DNA of 48,088 nt from Candidatus Adiutrix sp. (GCA_031261565.1 JAISJK010000088.1:1-48088); one strand, 5' to 3'. Shown: positions 13,196 to 21,965, counted from the stretch's first letter. The notes: a model not told the origin generated them from the sequence alone. Translations and numbers: made by a program.

Positions 13196-13908
13196 AGGTT
13201 TTCCTTCAATTTCCTGGCCGCTTCCAGGTTGGGGTTAAGGGTCAGAGCCCGGTTTAAAAATTCGACGGCTTTGGCTTTATCGCCGTTGTCAGAGGCGGCC
13301 CGGGCAATGTTAAACATGAGGTTTTCATCATCCGGAGCCAGGGCCAGAGCTTTTTGATAAAACTCTATGGCCTGTTCAAACAGCGACAGGCCGCGCAGTT
13401 CAATGCCCAGTTCATTGAAAAAATGCTTGTTTTCCGGGGTCAGGAGGTTATCCTGCTTGGCCAGACTAGCAAAAACTTTGGAGGCCTTGTCAGTTTCCCC
13501 GGTGGCCAGATAAAGTTTGCCCAGACCGAAATTGGCCCGCACATTTTCCACATCCGCTTTCAAAGCCTTGGAATATTCGTATTCAGCGCTGTTGTATTCC
13601 TTGCGGGCCACATGTCTTTCAGCGGTGGCGATGGCTTTTTCCGCCGCCAGATCGCCGGGGCTTTTGCGGGTCTGAAATTTGTCCGGCTCAAAGGTGAAGC
13701 GCTTGAGAAAATCGGCCGAAGACACCTTTTCCACCAGGGGCATGGGGTCGCCATACATATCGAGGATCTGGACGCTCATGGTCTGGTCGTCAATCCTGGT
13801 GCATTTGTAATAATCCACGATGGTCTGGGTGCGGCTGGTACTCATGGTGCCTATTTTCTGCACCTTGGTTTCCGAGTAAATTCCGTCCGGAATATTGACC
13901 ATGCCCAC
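13186..13908 (-). CDS. TPR-repeat protein
   Basis: GLGKLYLATGETDKASKVFASLAK...LSLFEQAIEFYQKALALAPDDENLMFNIARAASDNGDKAKAVEFLNRALTLNP. Confidence 0.75.
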   Translation of the reverse strand: MGMVNIPDGIYSETKVQKIGTMSTSRTQTIVDYYKCTRIDDQTMSVQILDMYGDPMPLVEKVSSADFLKRFTFEPDKFQTRKSPGDLAAEKAIATAERHVARKEYNSAEYEYSKALKADVENVRANFGLGKLYLATGETDKASKVFASLAKQDNLLTPENKHFFNELGIELRGLSLFEQAIEFYQKALALAPDDENLMFNIARAASDNGDKAKAVEFLNRALTLNPNLEAARKLKENLCV

Positions 13909-13940
13909 TTTGTTGTCCTCCTTAGTCTTCCGCGACCGGT

Positions 13941-14297
13941 TCAGTCAGCGGCGATGACGGCCATAAAAATCAGGGGCTCGGCCCCGTCGTTGGCCAGGCC
14001 GTGCTGGTGACCCTGGCGGGCCAGGGTCATATCCCCGGGGCCCACGGTCTCGGTCTGGCCGTCATTTTTGGTATAGAGGCCCTGGCCGGAGAGGATGATG
14101 TAAATTTCCTCGTCATCCTTGTGGGTATGAAGCCCGATGGAAGAGCCGGGGGCCAGGGTCATCCGGCCGACCATCTTGAAATGGGTTTTATCCGGACGGC
14201 GGTCAGCGGTCAGGGAATGGAGCCCATGCACCTCTCCAAGCCCTCCCTGGGCCTTGGGGCGGACGGCTTTAAGCCGGTCTTTGGCGTAAAAAATCAT
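13941..14297 (-). CDS. Cupin-domain protein
   Basis: LAPGSSIGLHTHKDDEEIYIILSGQGLYTKNDGQTETVGPGDMTLARQGHQHGLANDG. Confidence 0.88.
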   Translation of the reverse strand: MIFYAKDRLKAVRPKAQGGLGEVHGLHSLTADRRPDKTHFKMVGRMTLAPGSSIGLHTHKDDEEIYIILSGQGLYTKNDGQTETVGPGDMTLARQGHQHGLANDGAEPLIFMAVIAAD

Positions 14298-14587
14298 GAT
14301 CTTACCTCCTTAAGCCCGTTTAATAACTGTTCCAGGCGATCCCGCAACTCCTGTTCGGTCAGGTCTTCGATCCGCAGGAGTTTGCGGCGGCCGCGCTGAC
14401 CGGCCACGATGTTGAAATGGAGCCGGCTGTGGTTCAACAGACCGGCCAAAAATTTGACCAGGGCCTCATTGGCCGCCCCCTCCACCGGGGGCGCGGCTAT
14501 TTTTATCTTCAATTCCTCGCCCTGCCGCCCCACCAGGCTGTTGGCCCGAGCCCGGGGCGACAGGAGGACTTTGAGGTGGCAAAACAA
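14294..14587 (-). CDS. DUF167 family protein (YggU-like)
   Basis: VLLSPRARANSLVGRQGEELKIKIAAPPVEGAANEALVKFLA. Confidence 0.88.
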   Translation of the reverse strand: MFCHLKVLLSPRARANSLVGRQGEELKIKIAAPPVEGAANEALVKFLAGLLNHSRLHFNIVAGQRGRRKLLRIEDLTEQELRDRLEQLLNGLKEVRS

Positions 14588-14588
14588 A

Positions 14589-15191
14589 TCAGCTCATCCA
14601 GGCCAACACAACCAACCGGGCCAGCTCAACCAGGAGGATTGACTTAATCAGCCAGGTCAGCAGCAGGAAAAGCAGCGGCCGCCAGTCCAGGCCGGTTCGC
14701 CCCGGGGGGAGAAAACGGCGCAAGGGGGCCAGGAGCGGCTCACTCAGACCGTAAACCACCCGCACAATGGGGTTGTAAGGCGAGGGATGGACAAAAGACA
14801 TGATCAGCCTTGCGGCCATGAGCGCTATCAGGATCCAGGCGAGGCTGTCCAACAGCTGAATCAGCCCCAGGGCCGCCATGGGGAGCAACAGGGCGGGCGA
14901 TGCCCCATTAATCAGCCAGCGGCCCAGGAAAGAGCCCAGCAGACTGAGGGCCATAATGGCCAGGATCGGGGAAAAATCAAGGCCGCCCAAAGCCAGGGGA
15001 CAGTAGCGCCGGGCCAGATCCAGCGCCGGGTCGGCCGCCCGGGACAGAAACTGCATGAACGGGCTATAGGGATTGGGATTAATCCAGGTTAAAAGCACCC
15101 GGATAATGACAATCCAGATATAAATCTGAATCGCGTAATATATGAACAGGCCCAGGTTGACCAGAAAAGGATTAACCGCTACACCGGACAC
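14589..15191 (-). CDS. YggT family membrane protein
   Basis: Two YggT repeats: IVIIRVLLTWINPNPYSPFMQFLSRAADPALDLARR and LMAARLIMSFVHPSPYNPIVRVVYGLSEPLLAPLRRFLPP. Confidence 0.88.
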   Translation of the reverse strand: MSGVAVNPFLVNLGLFIYYAIQIYIWIVIIRVLLTWINPNPYSPFMQFLSRAADPALDLARRYCPLALGGLDFSPILAIMALSLLGSFLGRWLINGASPALLLPMAALGLIQLLDSLAWILIALMAARLIMSFVHPSPYNPIVRVVYGLSEPLLAPLRRFLPPGRTGLDWRPLLFLLLTWLIKSILLVELARLVVLAWMS

Positions 15192-15263
15192 AAGTTAGCC
15201 TCCATTATGAAGGCCCTATTATACCCCTGTTGGTGTTTTTTTGCTACTCATTATTAGAGATGG

Positions 15264-15287
15264 AGGGGCGTTGCGCGCAACGCCCCT
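15264..15287. repeat. 24-bp perfect palindrome AGGGGCGTTGCGCGCAACGCCCCT
   Basis: First 12 nt are the exact reverse complement of the last 12. Confidence 0.85.
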
Positions 15288-15299
15288 TAGGTCAGACAT

Positions 15300-15485
15300 C
15301 TAGAACTCGTATTTAACCAGCAGACTGCCGGAGACGCCTTTACGGGTGCCGGTGTAGCCCTGCAACCCCATTTGAATGCCAAAAAGGACTTTTTGCGAGA
15401 CCATCATAAAGCGCAGATATGAATCTCCACCTTTGCGAAAACGTTTGGCCAGGTTCTTATTAGTTTCAAGGCCGTTATTGTGATA
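15300..15485 (-). pseudogene. C-terminal remnant of an autotransporter-type outer-membrane beta-barrel protein
   Basis: Minus frame: GYHNNGLETNKNLAKRFRKGGDSYLRFMMVSQKVLFGIQMGLQGYTGTRKGVSGSLLVKYEF*; ends in aromatic-x-Phe as in OM barrels; no upstream barrel sequence. Confidence 0.6.
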
Positions 15486-15500
15486 GCCCTCGCTGAGGGC

Positions 15501-15529
15501 TGGATTCCGACTTTCGCCGGAATGACGGG
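15501..15529 (-). repeat. REP-like dispersed repeat (CCCGTCATTCCGGCGAAAGTCGGAATCCA)
   Basis: Translates as the common repeat-derived VIPAKVGIQ string; contains TTCCG/CGGAA dyad. Confidence 0.65.
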
Positions 15530-15555
15530 TTGTTTGCCCCTAACCCCCCAGGCCA

Positions 15556-15592
15556 CCCCGTCACCCCGGCGGAAGCCGGGGGCCATTTCCAG
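15556..15592 (+). repeat. REP-like dispersed repeat, second copy in opposite orientation (CCCCGTCACCCCGGCGGAAGCCGGGGGCCATTTCCAG)
   Basis: CCCCGGC-GGAA-GCCGGGG hairpin; same GTCAyyCCGGCGrAAGyCGG core as the 15501 copy. Confidence 0.65.
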
Positions 15593-15901
15593 CCGGTCAC
15601 TGGTTAGCAACTGGCCCATAGACCTACATTTTTGACTTACACACCGCAGGGCGATTATATTATAAATTAATGAGAAATTATTATCTTTGATATATAATTA
15701 AGCTTTCTAAATACAAGATAGGAGGCTTTTATGAAAGATAATACTAAAGATAGTGGTTTTGTTAAACATTTTTTAAAAGTTCCTGATTACCGGATTAATC
15801 TTTGCAAGAAGTATCCTTCGCCCTGGAAGGTGGCCGGAAATATTTGCCAAAACCCCGCCCACCGTGTTAGCATAGAAGGCTCAAGGGGGTTATTTTGGAT
15901 T

Positions 15902-16729
15902 ATGAGCGATGACCTACTGAATGAATTTATTTTCGATGCCCGCGACCATCTAGGCACGGCCGGCGCTCAGCTTCTGGATCTGGAAAAAAAGCCGGATTCG
16001 CTGGAGTCGCTCAACGCTTTAATGGGCACCCTCCATACCATCAAAGGCAACAGCGGTTTTCTGGATCTCGCCAATCTCTATAAATTGTTGCACCACGCCG
16101 AAAGCCTGCTCCAGACGGTGCGGGAAAAGCAGTGCACCTGCCCGCAGAAGATGATCGACCTCCTGCTCCAGGTGCTGGATACGGTGGAGGCCCTGCTGAG
16201 CCGGCTGGAAAAGGGCGAAAATGACCAGGTGGAGTGGCTGGAGACTTTAAATCAGGCTCTGAGCGAGTCCGAGACCAGTCTGGAAGGAACCGCCCCCCTG
16301 GAGGTCTGCCCGGCTCCGGTTAAGACGCCCACCCGGCCATCCGGCCAAACACCGGCCGCCCAGGCCATTGAGGCGGCGGCCAAGGTGGGCGGGCCCGATG
16401 GATCGGGCGGCCAGATTGATCTGATTCACCTTGAGGATCGCCAGTTGGCCGAAGACGAGCTTTTCCCCTCCCGGGTCGAGGCCATGTTTTCCGCCGGCCT
16501 CCAGGGCCTGGTGGTGGATCTGCGGGATCTGGGCCGTCTCACCAACCCGGAGCTCAAAGTTCTGATGGCCGCCGGCCAGAAAAAACCGGAGAGTACGGCC
16601 TTTTTGCTCAATTTCAAAAACCAGGCCGCTCTCTACCGCATCTTTCAGCTACTGCGCCTAGACCATTTCATGCACTTCTGCGCTGACCAGGCCGCTGCCG
16701 TGGCCTACCTCAAAAAAAAGGCTCAATAG
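15902..16729 (+). CDS. Hpt-domain (histidine phosphotransfer) protein, CheA N-terminus-like
   Basis: MSDDLLNEFIFDARDHLGTAGAQLLDLE...LMGTLHTIKGNSGFLDLANLYKLLHHAESLL; ORF opens at 15731 but the N-terminal extension looks unrelated. Confidence 0.8.
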   Translation: MSDDLLNEFIFDARDHLGTAGAQLLDLEKKPDSLESLNALMGTLHTIKGNSGFLDLANLYKLLHHAESLLQTVREKQCTCPQKMIDLLLQVLDTVEALLSRLEKGENDQVEWLETLNQALSESETSLEGTAPLEVCPAPVKTPTRPSGQTPAAQAIEAAAKVGGPDGSGGQIDLIHLEDRQLAEDELFPSRVEAMFSAGLQGLVVDLRDLGRLTNPELKVLMAAGQKKPESTAFLLNFKNQAALYRIFQLLRLDHFMHFCADQAAAVAYLKKKAQ

Positions 16730-17445
16730 TTGCGCCAGACTCCATCGTTGCCCTTGACAAAGCCGGGGGCCGGCGTGGTCTCCAGATTTTTCAGGGGGCC
16801 GGGCGAGGGGGGCGGCGGGGGTGGCTCGCCCGCCTGCCGTCTCTGAGACTCAGCCATCTGCCGGTCGATTTTGGCGGCCTCATACCTCTCCCGGTAATCG
16901 AAACGCCTCTGCTCCGCCTCGCACTCATCATTTATTTTCTGGCGCTCGGCCGCGATGATCTCATCTAAGCGCTCACATTTGACCTTATCCAGATTAATCA
17001 TGGCTTCCAAATATTTGTTGGCGAACAAGGTGGTGATGCGGCAATGCTCCAGCTCATGGGCCTTGATTTTTTCCTGGCTGATGGCAAAGGTGGACTGGAG
17101 TGATTCGTTATTGGCCTCCAGCTTGGGCAGGGAAATGACGCAGCGGCAGGCGACCTCAATATCCCGAAGGCGGCACACCCCTAGACGGGGCTCCTCCACC
17201 ACCGCTTTTTGAAGGTTGAACCCGGATTTGGTCAGCCCCAGAGCCCGGCGGCCTTCATGGTAAAGGGGGGTGCCCGAAGTCAGGGAATCAAACAGGCTCC
17301 GCCCTTCCTCGGCTTTGATGGTATAGTATTCATACTCAATGGCGGGTTGCACCTGGGCCGGGGCCGGGGCGGCCCGGGCCAGGATCACCAGCATGATTAT
17401 TAAAACACTATGATTAAATGACATTTTAGGGTATATTGTTCTCAT
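16723..17445 (-). CDS. Exported DUF922-like predicted Zn-dependent protease
   Basis: Signal peptide; YYTIKAEEGRSLFDSL...; HELEHCRI HExxH-type motif. Confidence 0.65.
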   Translation of the reverse strand: MRTIYPKMSFNHSVLIIMLVILARAAPAPAQVQPAIEYEYYTIKAEEGRSLFDSLTSGTPLYHEGRRALGLTKSGFNLQKAVVEEPRLGVCRLRDIEVACRCVISLPKLEANNESLQSTFAISQEKIKAHELEHCRITTLFANKYLEAMINLDKVKCERLDEIIAAERQKINDECEAEQRRFDYRERYEAAKIDRQMAESQRRQAGEPPPPPPSPGPLKNLETTPAPGFVKGNDGVWRNY

Positions 17446-17486
17446 GGGGCCAATGGGCCTTTAACCAACCAAAGAGGAGGCGGATT

Positions 17487-17918
17487 ATGAGCGGAATCAA
17501 AACCAGCGCCCGGAATTTGTTTAAAGGAAAAGTCAAACAGGTCACGCTGGGCGCGGTCAACGCCGAAGTCGTGCTGGATATCGGCGGCCAGGATCTGGTG
17601 GCCATCATCACCATTGAAAGCGCCAAAAGCCTGGGCCTGGCGGCCGGCCAGCCGGCCTATGCCCTGATCAAGGCTTCCTGGGTCATCCTGACCGAGGGCC
17701 GGGGCCTGAAAGTCAGCGCCCGCAACAACCTGGCCGGCGCCGTGGACAAAGTTATCCGGGGGGCGGTCAACACCGAAGTGCTGGTCAATCTGGGCGGCGA
17801 CCGCCAGTTGACGGCCATCATCACCAACGCCAGCGCGGATAACCTGGCCCTCAAAGAGGGCACCGCAGTCGGGGCCCTGATCAAGGCCTCCCATGTGATC
17901 GTGGCCGTGGACGCCTGA
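17487..17918 (+). CDS. Molybdopterin/molybdate-binding protein with two TOBE (Mop) domains
   Basis: SGIKTSARNLFKGKVKQVTLGAVNAEVVLDI...LIKASWVIL and second repeat VSARNNLAGAVDKVIRGAVNTEVLVNL...LIKASHVIV; ATG at 17487 follows GAGGAGG. Confidence 0.9.
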   Translation: MSGIKTSARNLFKGKVKQVTLGAVNAEVVLDIGGQDLVAIITIESAKSLGLAAGQPAYALIKASWVILTEGRGLKVSARNNLAGAVDKVIRGAVNTEVLVNLGGDRQLTAIITNASADNLALKEGTAVGALIKASHVIVAVDA

Positions 17919-17923
17919 GATGG

Positions 17924-18889
17924 TCAGAGATTTATTTCCTCTCTAAAGGCGGCGGCGTGACGGGCGGCGACCTGGGCCGGAGTAAAACGGTGAGCCTGGG
18001 GGCCGCCCTCGGTTTCCACACAGAAAGCGGCCACCGTGGCCCCTAACCGGCAGGCGGTGATCAGATGCTCGGGCCGGGGTTTGCCCAGGGCTTTCAGCAG
18101 CCCGGCCCTAAAGGCGTCGCCAGCCCCGGTGGGGTTGGCCACTGAGCTGACCGGCACCGGATCCAGGTGTTGGGAACCGCGCCCGGGGACTATCAGGTCG
18201 CAGCCTTTGGCCCCCAGGGTGACAATGACCGTCTCCGCGCGCTGAAAAATACCTTCCGGGCTGAGCCCGGTTATTTTTTGGAAAAGATCGTATTCGTATT
18301 CATTGCAGATGAAGATAGCGGCCCCTTCCAGCATCTCCGTCAGTTCCGGGCCGGAAAAGGCCGGTATCTGCTGGCCGGGGTCGAAAATAAAGCGGTAGCC
18401 CAGCTCGCGGTAGGCCTGGCAGAGGCTCTTCATCTCCTCCTGCCCGCCGGGGGAGACAATGGCCAGGTGCTGATCAAAGGGCCGGGGCAGGGCGGCCGGG
18501 TCAAAGCCGGAGGGGGCGGCCATGGCCCCGGGGTGGAAAAAGGTCAACTGGTTGTTATGGCGGTCGGTGGCGATGGTGCAGCCGGCCGTGGCCCGCCCGG
18601 CCTGAATTTTGACCGCCTCAGTCAGGCAACCCTGGTCTTTTAAACGGCGCAGATACTCGCCCCCATCCGGGTCTTCCCCCAGGCAGCCGGCCACCAGCGG
18701 CTTTTCCCCCAGAAGGCCTAGATTGTAGGCGATGTTGCCGGCCGTGCCCCCAAAGGCCACCTGAAGATCATTGGCCACAAAGCAGACATTGATAATGTCC
18801 AGCCGGTCGGCCAAAAAACTTTCAGCAAAAAGGCCGTCATAGGACAGCAGGCGGTCATAGGCCAGTGAGCCGGAGCAAATGAGAGTCAT
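17924..18889 (-). CDS. PfkB-family carbohydrate (adenosine-like) kinase
   Basis: GSLAYDRLLSYDG...FGGTAGNIAYNLGLLG...VIVTLGAKGCDLI...NPTGAGDAFRAGLL. Confidence 0.88.
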   Translation of the reverse strand: MTLICSGSLAYDRLLSYDGLFAESFLADRLDIINVCFVANDLQVAFGGTAGNIAYNLGLLGEKPLVAGCLGEDPDGGEYLRRLKDQGCLTEAVKIQAGRATAGCTIATDRHNNQLTFFHPGAMAAPSGFDPAALPRPFDQHLAIVSPGGQEEMKSLCQAYRELGYRFIFDPGQQIPAFSGPELTEMLEGAAIFICNEYEYDLFQKITGLSPEGIFQRAETVIVTLGAKGCDLIVPGRGSQHLDPVPVSSVANPTGAGDAFRAGLLKALGKPRPEHLITACRLGATVAAFCVETEGGPQAHRFTPAQVAARHAAAFREEINL

Positions 18890-18901
18890 AAGCAGTTCCC
18901 T

Positions 18902-20893
18902 TCAGATATCGATGCGGTTTTTTCTTCCGTCATGGTTGCGGCCGCGCCGGGCGGCGGCGGCCATTCCGCCTTTGATGTTCATGGTGGCCCGGTGCATGGC
19001 CGGCGTGTCCGGGGCCTGGAAAACCAGGCTCTCCGGCCGGGGGCAGGTGCCGCATTCTTTTAAAATACCCTGGATTATCATCAGGTATTGAGTCGCGCTA
19101 CTCTCAGAGGGACTGACTTCCAGAAAAAAATGGCGCATCTCACCCCAGCCGGTGCGGAGAATGAAATCGGCCGTGACCAGGCCGGCCTGGTCAGGGGGCA
19201 GCTCAAAATTGAGGGCCACCAGAATGCGGCCCTGGCCGCCCAGAGACCAGAGGGAGGGCAACTGCTCGTGGCCCAGATGAAAGGGAGGGAAGGCTTCGTC
19301 CAGCCGCCCGAGGAGGGCAAGCATGGCGGCCTGATCCAGATGGGCGCTGTCCGCCGGATCCTGGCGGATATCCAGAGTCATCCCCGGAGCGTAAAGATGG
19401 TTGTGAACCAGCCAGGCCGCCATCCGAACCGCCCGGGGGTGGCCGCCGATAAGGTTGTCGGCGGTGGCCGCCTCCCCGGGCCGCTTGACCGTGTGCAGAT
19501 CCCAGCGGTTGGCCTCCCTGACCCGCTGAAGCACCAGATGGGATGACAGGCTCGAATGGTGCATTTGAGAGGGCAGGGTGCTCACCGTGCAGTCCAGCCC
19601 GCCCATGCGGGACAGCAGACGGGCGGCCAGGGGGGCCAATTCCTCATCCTGGGGGTTGAGCTGGCCGGGGTAGCGCTGGAGCAGATGCTGGGCAATGCGG
19701 ATGTAAACGCTGGTGAGCATATTCAGGAGCTCGCCGCCTAAATTCAGCCATTGCCGCTCCGGCCAGAGGCGATGGTTGGACAGATGAACCAGCCGATCCC
19801 GGGACCAGCCCCAGGTCTGGCCCCAGCCGGTCAGGGCTTTGAGTTTGGCCTCGTTGGCTGGGTGAGTGAAGAAGGCCGGGCCACTGTCGCCCATGAGCTT
19901 CAGGGCGGACGCTGTCCGCAGCAAATCCAGCTGTTCCGGGGTGAGGCGGATTTCGCCGAATTTGGCCACCCGCTCAATGGTCATGATATAAGGATCGACC
20001 GGCAGGGAGTCGGCCGGGGAGTTTAAGACGGCCTCCTTGACTTGGTAACATAAAAGTTCCCGGTTGAAATCAGACTCGACATAGTCGAGGAGGGCCACAA
20101 TTTTCAAAATGCCTTTAAACGGGTCGGCCTCCGACTTGCGGGCCAGCCACAGGGCGGCGGCCAGAATCTCCTGGGGGCAGGGCAGGGCGGGAAAGCCCAT
20201 ATCCACATAATGGGTCTCTGGATCGGCCGCGATGGTGCGGCTGATGTCCAGGTAGCTGTCCGGCTTGACGGCCAGGGGCAATACGGACCACAGGGGGGGG
20301 CGGCCGGCCACAAATAAGAGAGTGCGGTAAAACTCCTCCAGAAGGAGCAGGGGGGCCACTTCGCCTTCCGACTCTGCGGTGTCGAGCCTGGTTAAGCGGC
20401 CCTGGGCCAGGTCAGCCAGATTGACCAGATAGAAATGGGCTTCGGTCTGATGCTCGGTTCTGGCCCAGTCCGTGATGGCCGCCAGTTTGCGCTGGAAAAG
20501 CTCCAACCGGGCGCCGGCCAGGGCCTCGGCCCGATAACAGACCCAATAGTCGAGGTCGGAAGCGGAGTTGTGGCCCACTGAGCCGGACGAGCCGATGAGA
20601 AAGAGGCTCTCCACCACCGGGCGGGCGGGGGGCCGGACTTCCGGCCAGACCGCAGGGTCGCGGTCAGGCAGCCAGGGCTGCTCTTCAATAAATTTAATCC
20701 CGAAAGGGGTGGCCGGGTCAGATACATAGCCGGGGCGGGAGGGGTCGTTTTGGTTCAGGAGGAGGGGCACCAGATCAAAAACCCGGGCGAAGCCGGGAGT
20801 GGCGTTGGAATGCAACTCCCGAATCCGGGAGTGGTTGTTGGCTCGCTGGGCCGCCCGATTGACGTTAAGCGCCTCACTAGTGAATTGATCCAT
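18902..20893 (-). CDS. Class I adenylate cyclase family protein
   Basis: LFLIGSSGSVGHNSASDLDYWVCYR matches the CyaA GSxxSxGxxxxSDLDxWVC catalytic motif; extended CyaA-like downstream region. Confidence 0.82.
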   Translation of the reverse strand: MDQFTSEALNVNRAAQRANNHSRIRELHSNATPGFARVFDLVPLLLNQNDPSRPGYVSDPATPFGIKFIEEQPWLPDRDPAVWPEVRPPARPVVESLFLIGSSGSVGHNSASDLDYWVCYRAEALAGARLELFQRKLAAITDWARTEHQTEAHFYLVNLADLAQGRLTRLDTAESEGEVAPLLLLEEFYRTLLFVAGRPPLWSVLPLAVKPDSYLDISRTIAADPETHYVDMGFPALPCPQEILAAALWLARKSEADPFKGILKIVALLDYVESDFNRELLCYQVKEAVLNSPADSLPVDPYIMTIERVAKFGEIRLTPEQLDLLRTASALKLMGDSGPAFFTHPANEAKLKALTGWGQTWGWSRDRLVHLSNHRLWPERQWLNLGGELLNMLTSVYIRIAQHLLQRYPGQLNPQDEELAPLAARLLSRMGGLDCTVSTLPSQMHHSSLSSHLVLQRVREANRWDLHTVKRPGEAATADNLIGGHPRAVRMAAWLVHNHLYAPGMTLDIRQDPADSAHLDQAAMLALLGRLDEAFPPFHLGHEQLPSLWSLGGQGRILVALNFELPPDQAGLVTADFILRTGWGEMRHFFLEVSPSESSATQYLMIIQGILKECGTCPRPESLVFQAPDTPAMHRATMNIKGGMAAAARRGRNHDGRKNRIDI

Positions 20894-20944
20894 AGTGGTA
20901 TGCTACGAAAAACAGGGGCGTTAGTCAATCAAAAAGCTAAATAA

Positions 20945-20979
20945 CCAAAAAGCCCGGACTGAGCCAGCCGGGCTTTTGG
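20945..20979 (-). terminator. Rho-independent terminator downstream of pal
   Basis: AAAAGCCCGG...CCGGGCTTTT stem with T-run on minus strand. Confidence 0.7.
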
Positions 20980-21001
20980 CTTACCGAGATGGGCTTCTGA
21001 T

Positions 21002-21436
21002 TTACTGGGCGGTGTTCAGGCCGATGATGAAGAATTCAGCCCGACGATTCTGAGCCCAGGCGGCCTTGTTGTGGCCGGGAACCAGAGGACGGCGTTCGCC
21101 TTCGGTCATAAGCTCGATCCGCTTGGGATTGATGCCGTTGTTGACCAGGTAGCGCTGAATTTCTTCGGCGCGATGGCGGCCCAGGTCGAGGTTGTATTTG
21201 TCGCTGGCCCGCTCATCGCAATGGCCAACCACAAAAATTTTCCGGCCGGGGAAATGTTTCAGGAAAGCGACCTTGTAGTCAAGAGCGCGCTGGGCTTCGG
21301 GCTTCAGATTGTACTTGTCGGTGTCAAAGTGAACCAGCTCGTTGATAACGGGATTAACGGGAAAGTTGCCGCCGCAACCCTGCAGAACCAGGGCGCCGAT
21401 GCCCATGACCAGCAGAAACATCAATGCTTTTTTCAT
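21002..21436 (-). CDS. pal: Peptidoglycan-associated lipoprotein (Pal/OmpA family)
   Basis: MKKALMFLLVMGIGALVLQGCGG lipobox; VHFDTDKYNLKPEAQRAL...VVGHCDERASDKYNLDLGRHRAEEIQRYL. Confidence 0.88.
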   Translation of the reverse strand: MKKALMFLLVMGIGALVLQGCGGNFPVNPVINELVHFDTDKYNLKPEAQRALDYKVAFLKHFPGRKIFVVGHCDERASDKYNLDLGRHRAEEIQRYLVNNGINPKRIELMTEGERRPLVPGHNKAAWAQNRRAEFFIIGLNTAQ

Positions 21437-21789
21437 GCTCATCCTCCATGCTTGTTGTAAAAAGTTTAGTTTCCATGCCGGAAACTTTAATTGTGGAATC
21501 TCCAATGAGATGCCAAGTTTGTTCTGGAAAAACTCAGCGCCTTTACTGATCAGTTTTTCACGACTTTCCAGCCTTGTTCAAGACTAGAGACAGCTACAAC
21601 AGGTCGGAAGGTCAAATGGCTCAGATAATGACCTTCCATAGCTCAAGCTTGTAAACGCCTGATTTTTGACCTTTTTCTGCTTCTTTCTTCATAAACGCAA
21701 CCCCAGTATAGCACAGCGGTTTGGGGATAGCAACCGTTTTATTAAGAAAGCGCCCCAAAAAAAATTAGTCTGAATTTTGTAAAGTCAGC

Positions 21790-21819
21790 TTGATTTTCAG
21801 ATGGGAATAGTGCTATAAT
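21790..21819 (+). promoter_or_regulatory. Putative sigma70-type promoter for mop
   Basis: TTGATT (21790-21795), 18-nt spacer, TATAAT (21814-21819). Confidence 0.55.
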
Positions 21820-21846
21820 TGATTTTATGCAGTAGATGTATTGTAA

Positions 21847-21965
21847 AGATAACTCGGGGCGAGGGCTGTAGCCCCACAGTTATGACTTCTGTCGAAGTAA
21901 CCGGGGCGTGGGCTGCGCGCCGGGAACGCTTGGGGCCGACTTGGGCCCTGTCAACTATACCTGAA
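21847..21965 (+). ncRNA. Candidate structured 5' leader of mop
   Basis: ATAACT(21849-54)/AGTTAT(21878-83) helix enclosing GGGGC/GCCCC; ACTTC-TGTC-GAAGT hairpin; second GC-rich module. Confidence 0.4.

Noticed and set aside
15404-15619. 71-aa minus-strand ORF (..PVIPAKVGIQPSARAIT..)
   Set aside because: VIPAKVGIQ is the usual spurious translation of REP-like repeats; the other frame explains the autotransporter tail.
21847-21965. Direct assignment of the mop leader to the Moco riboswitch family
   Set aside because: I could not match the conserved core by eye; reported only as a candidate structured leader.
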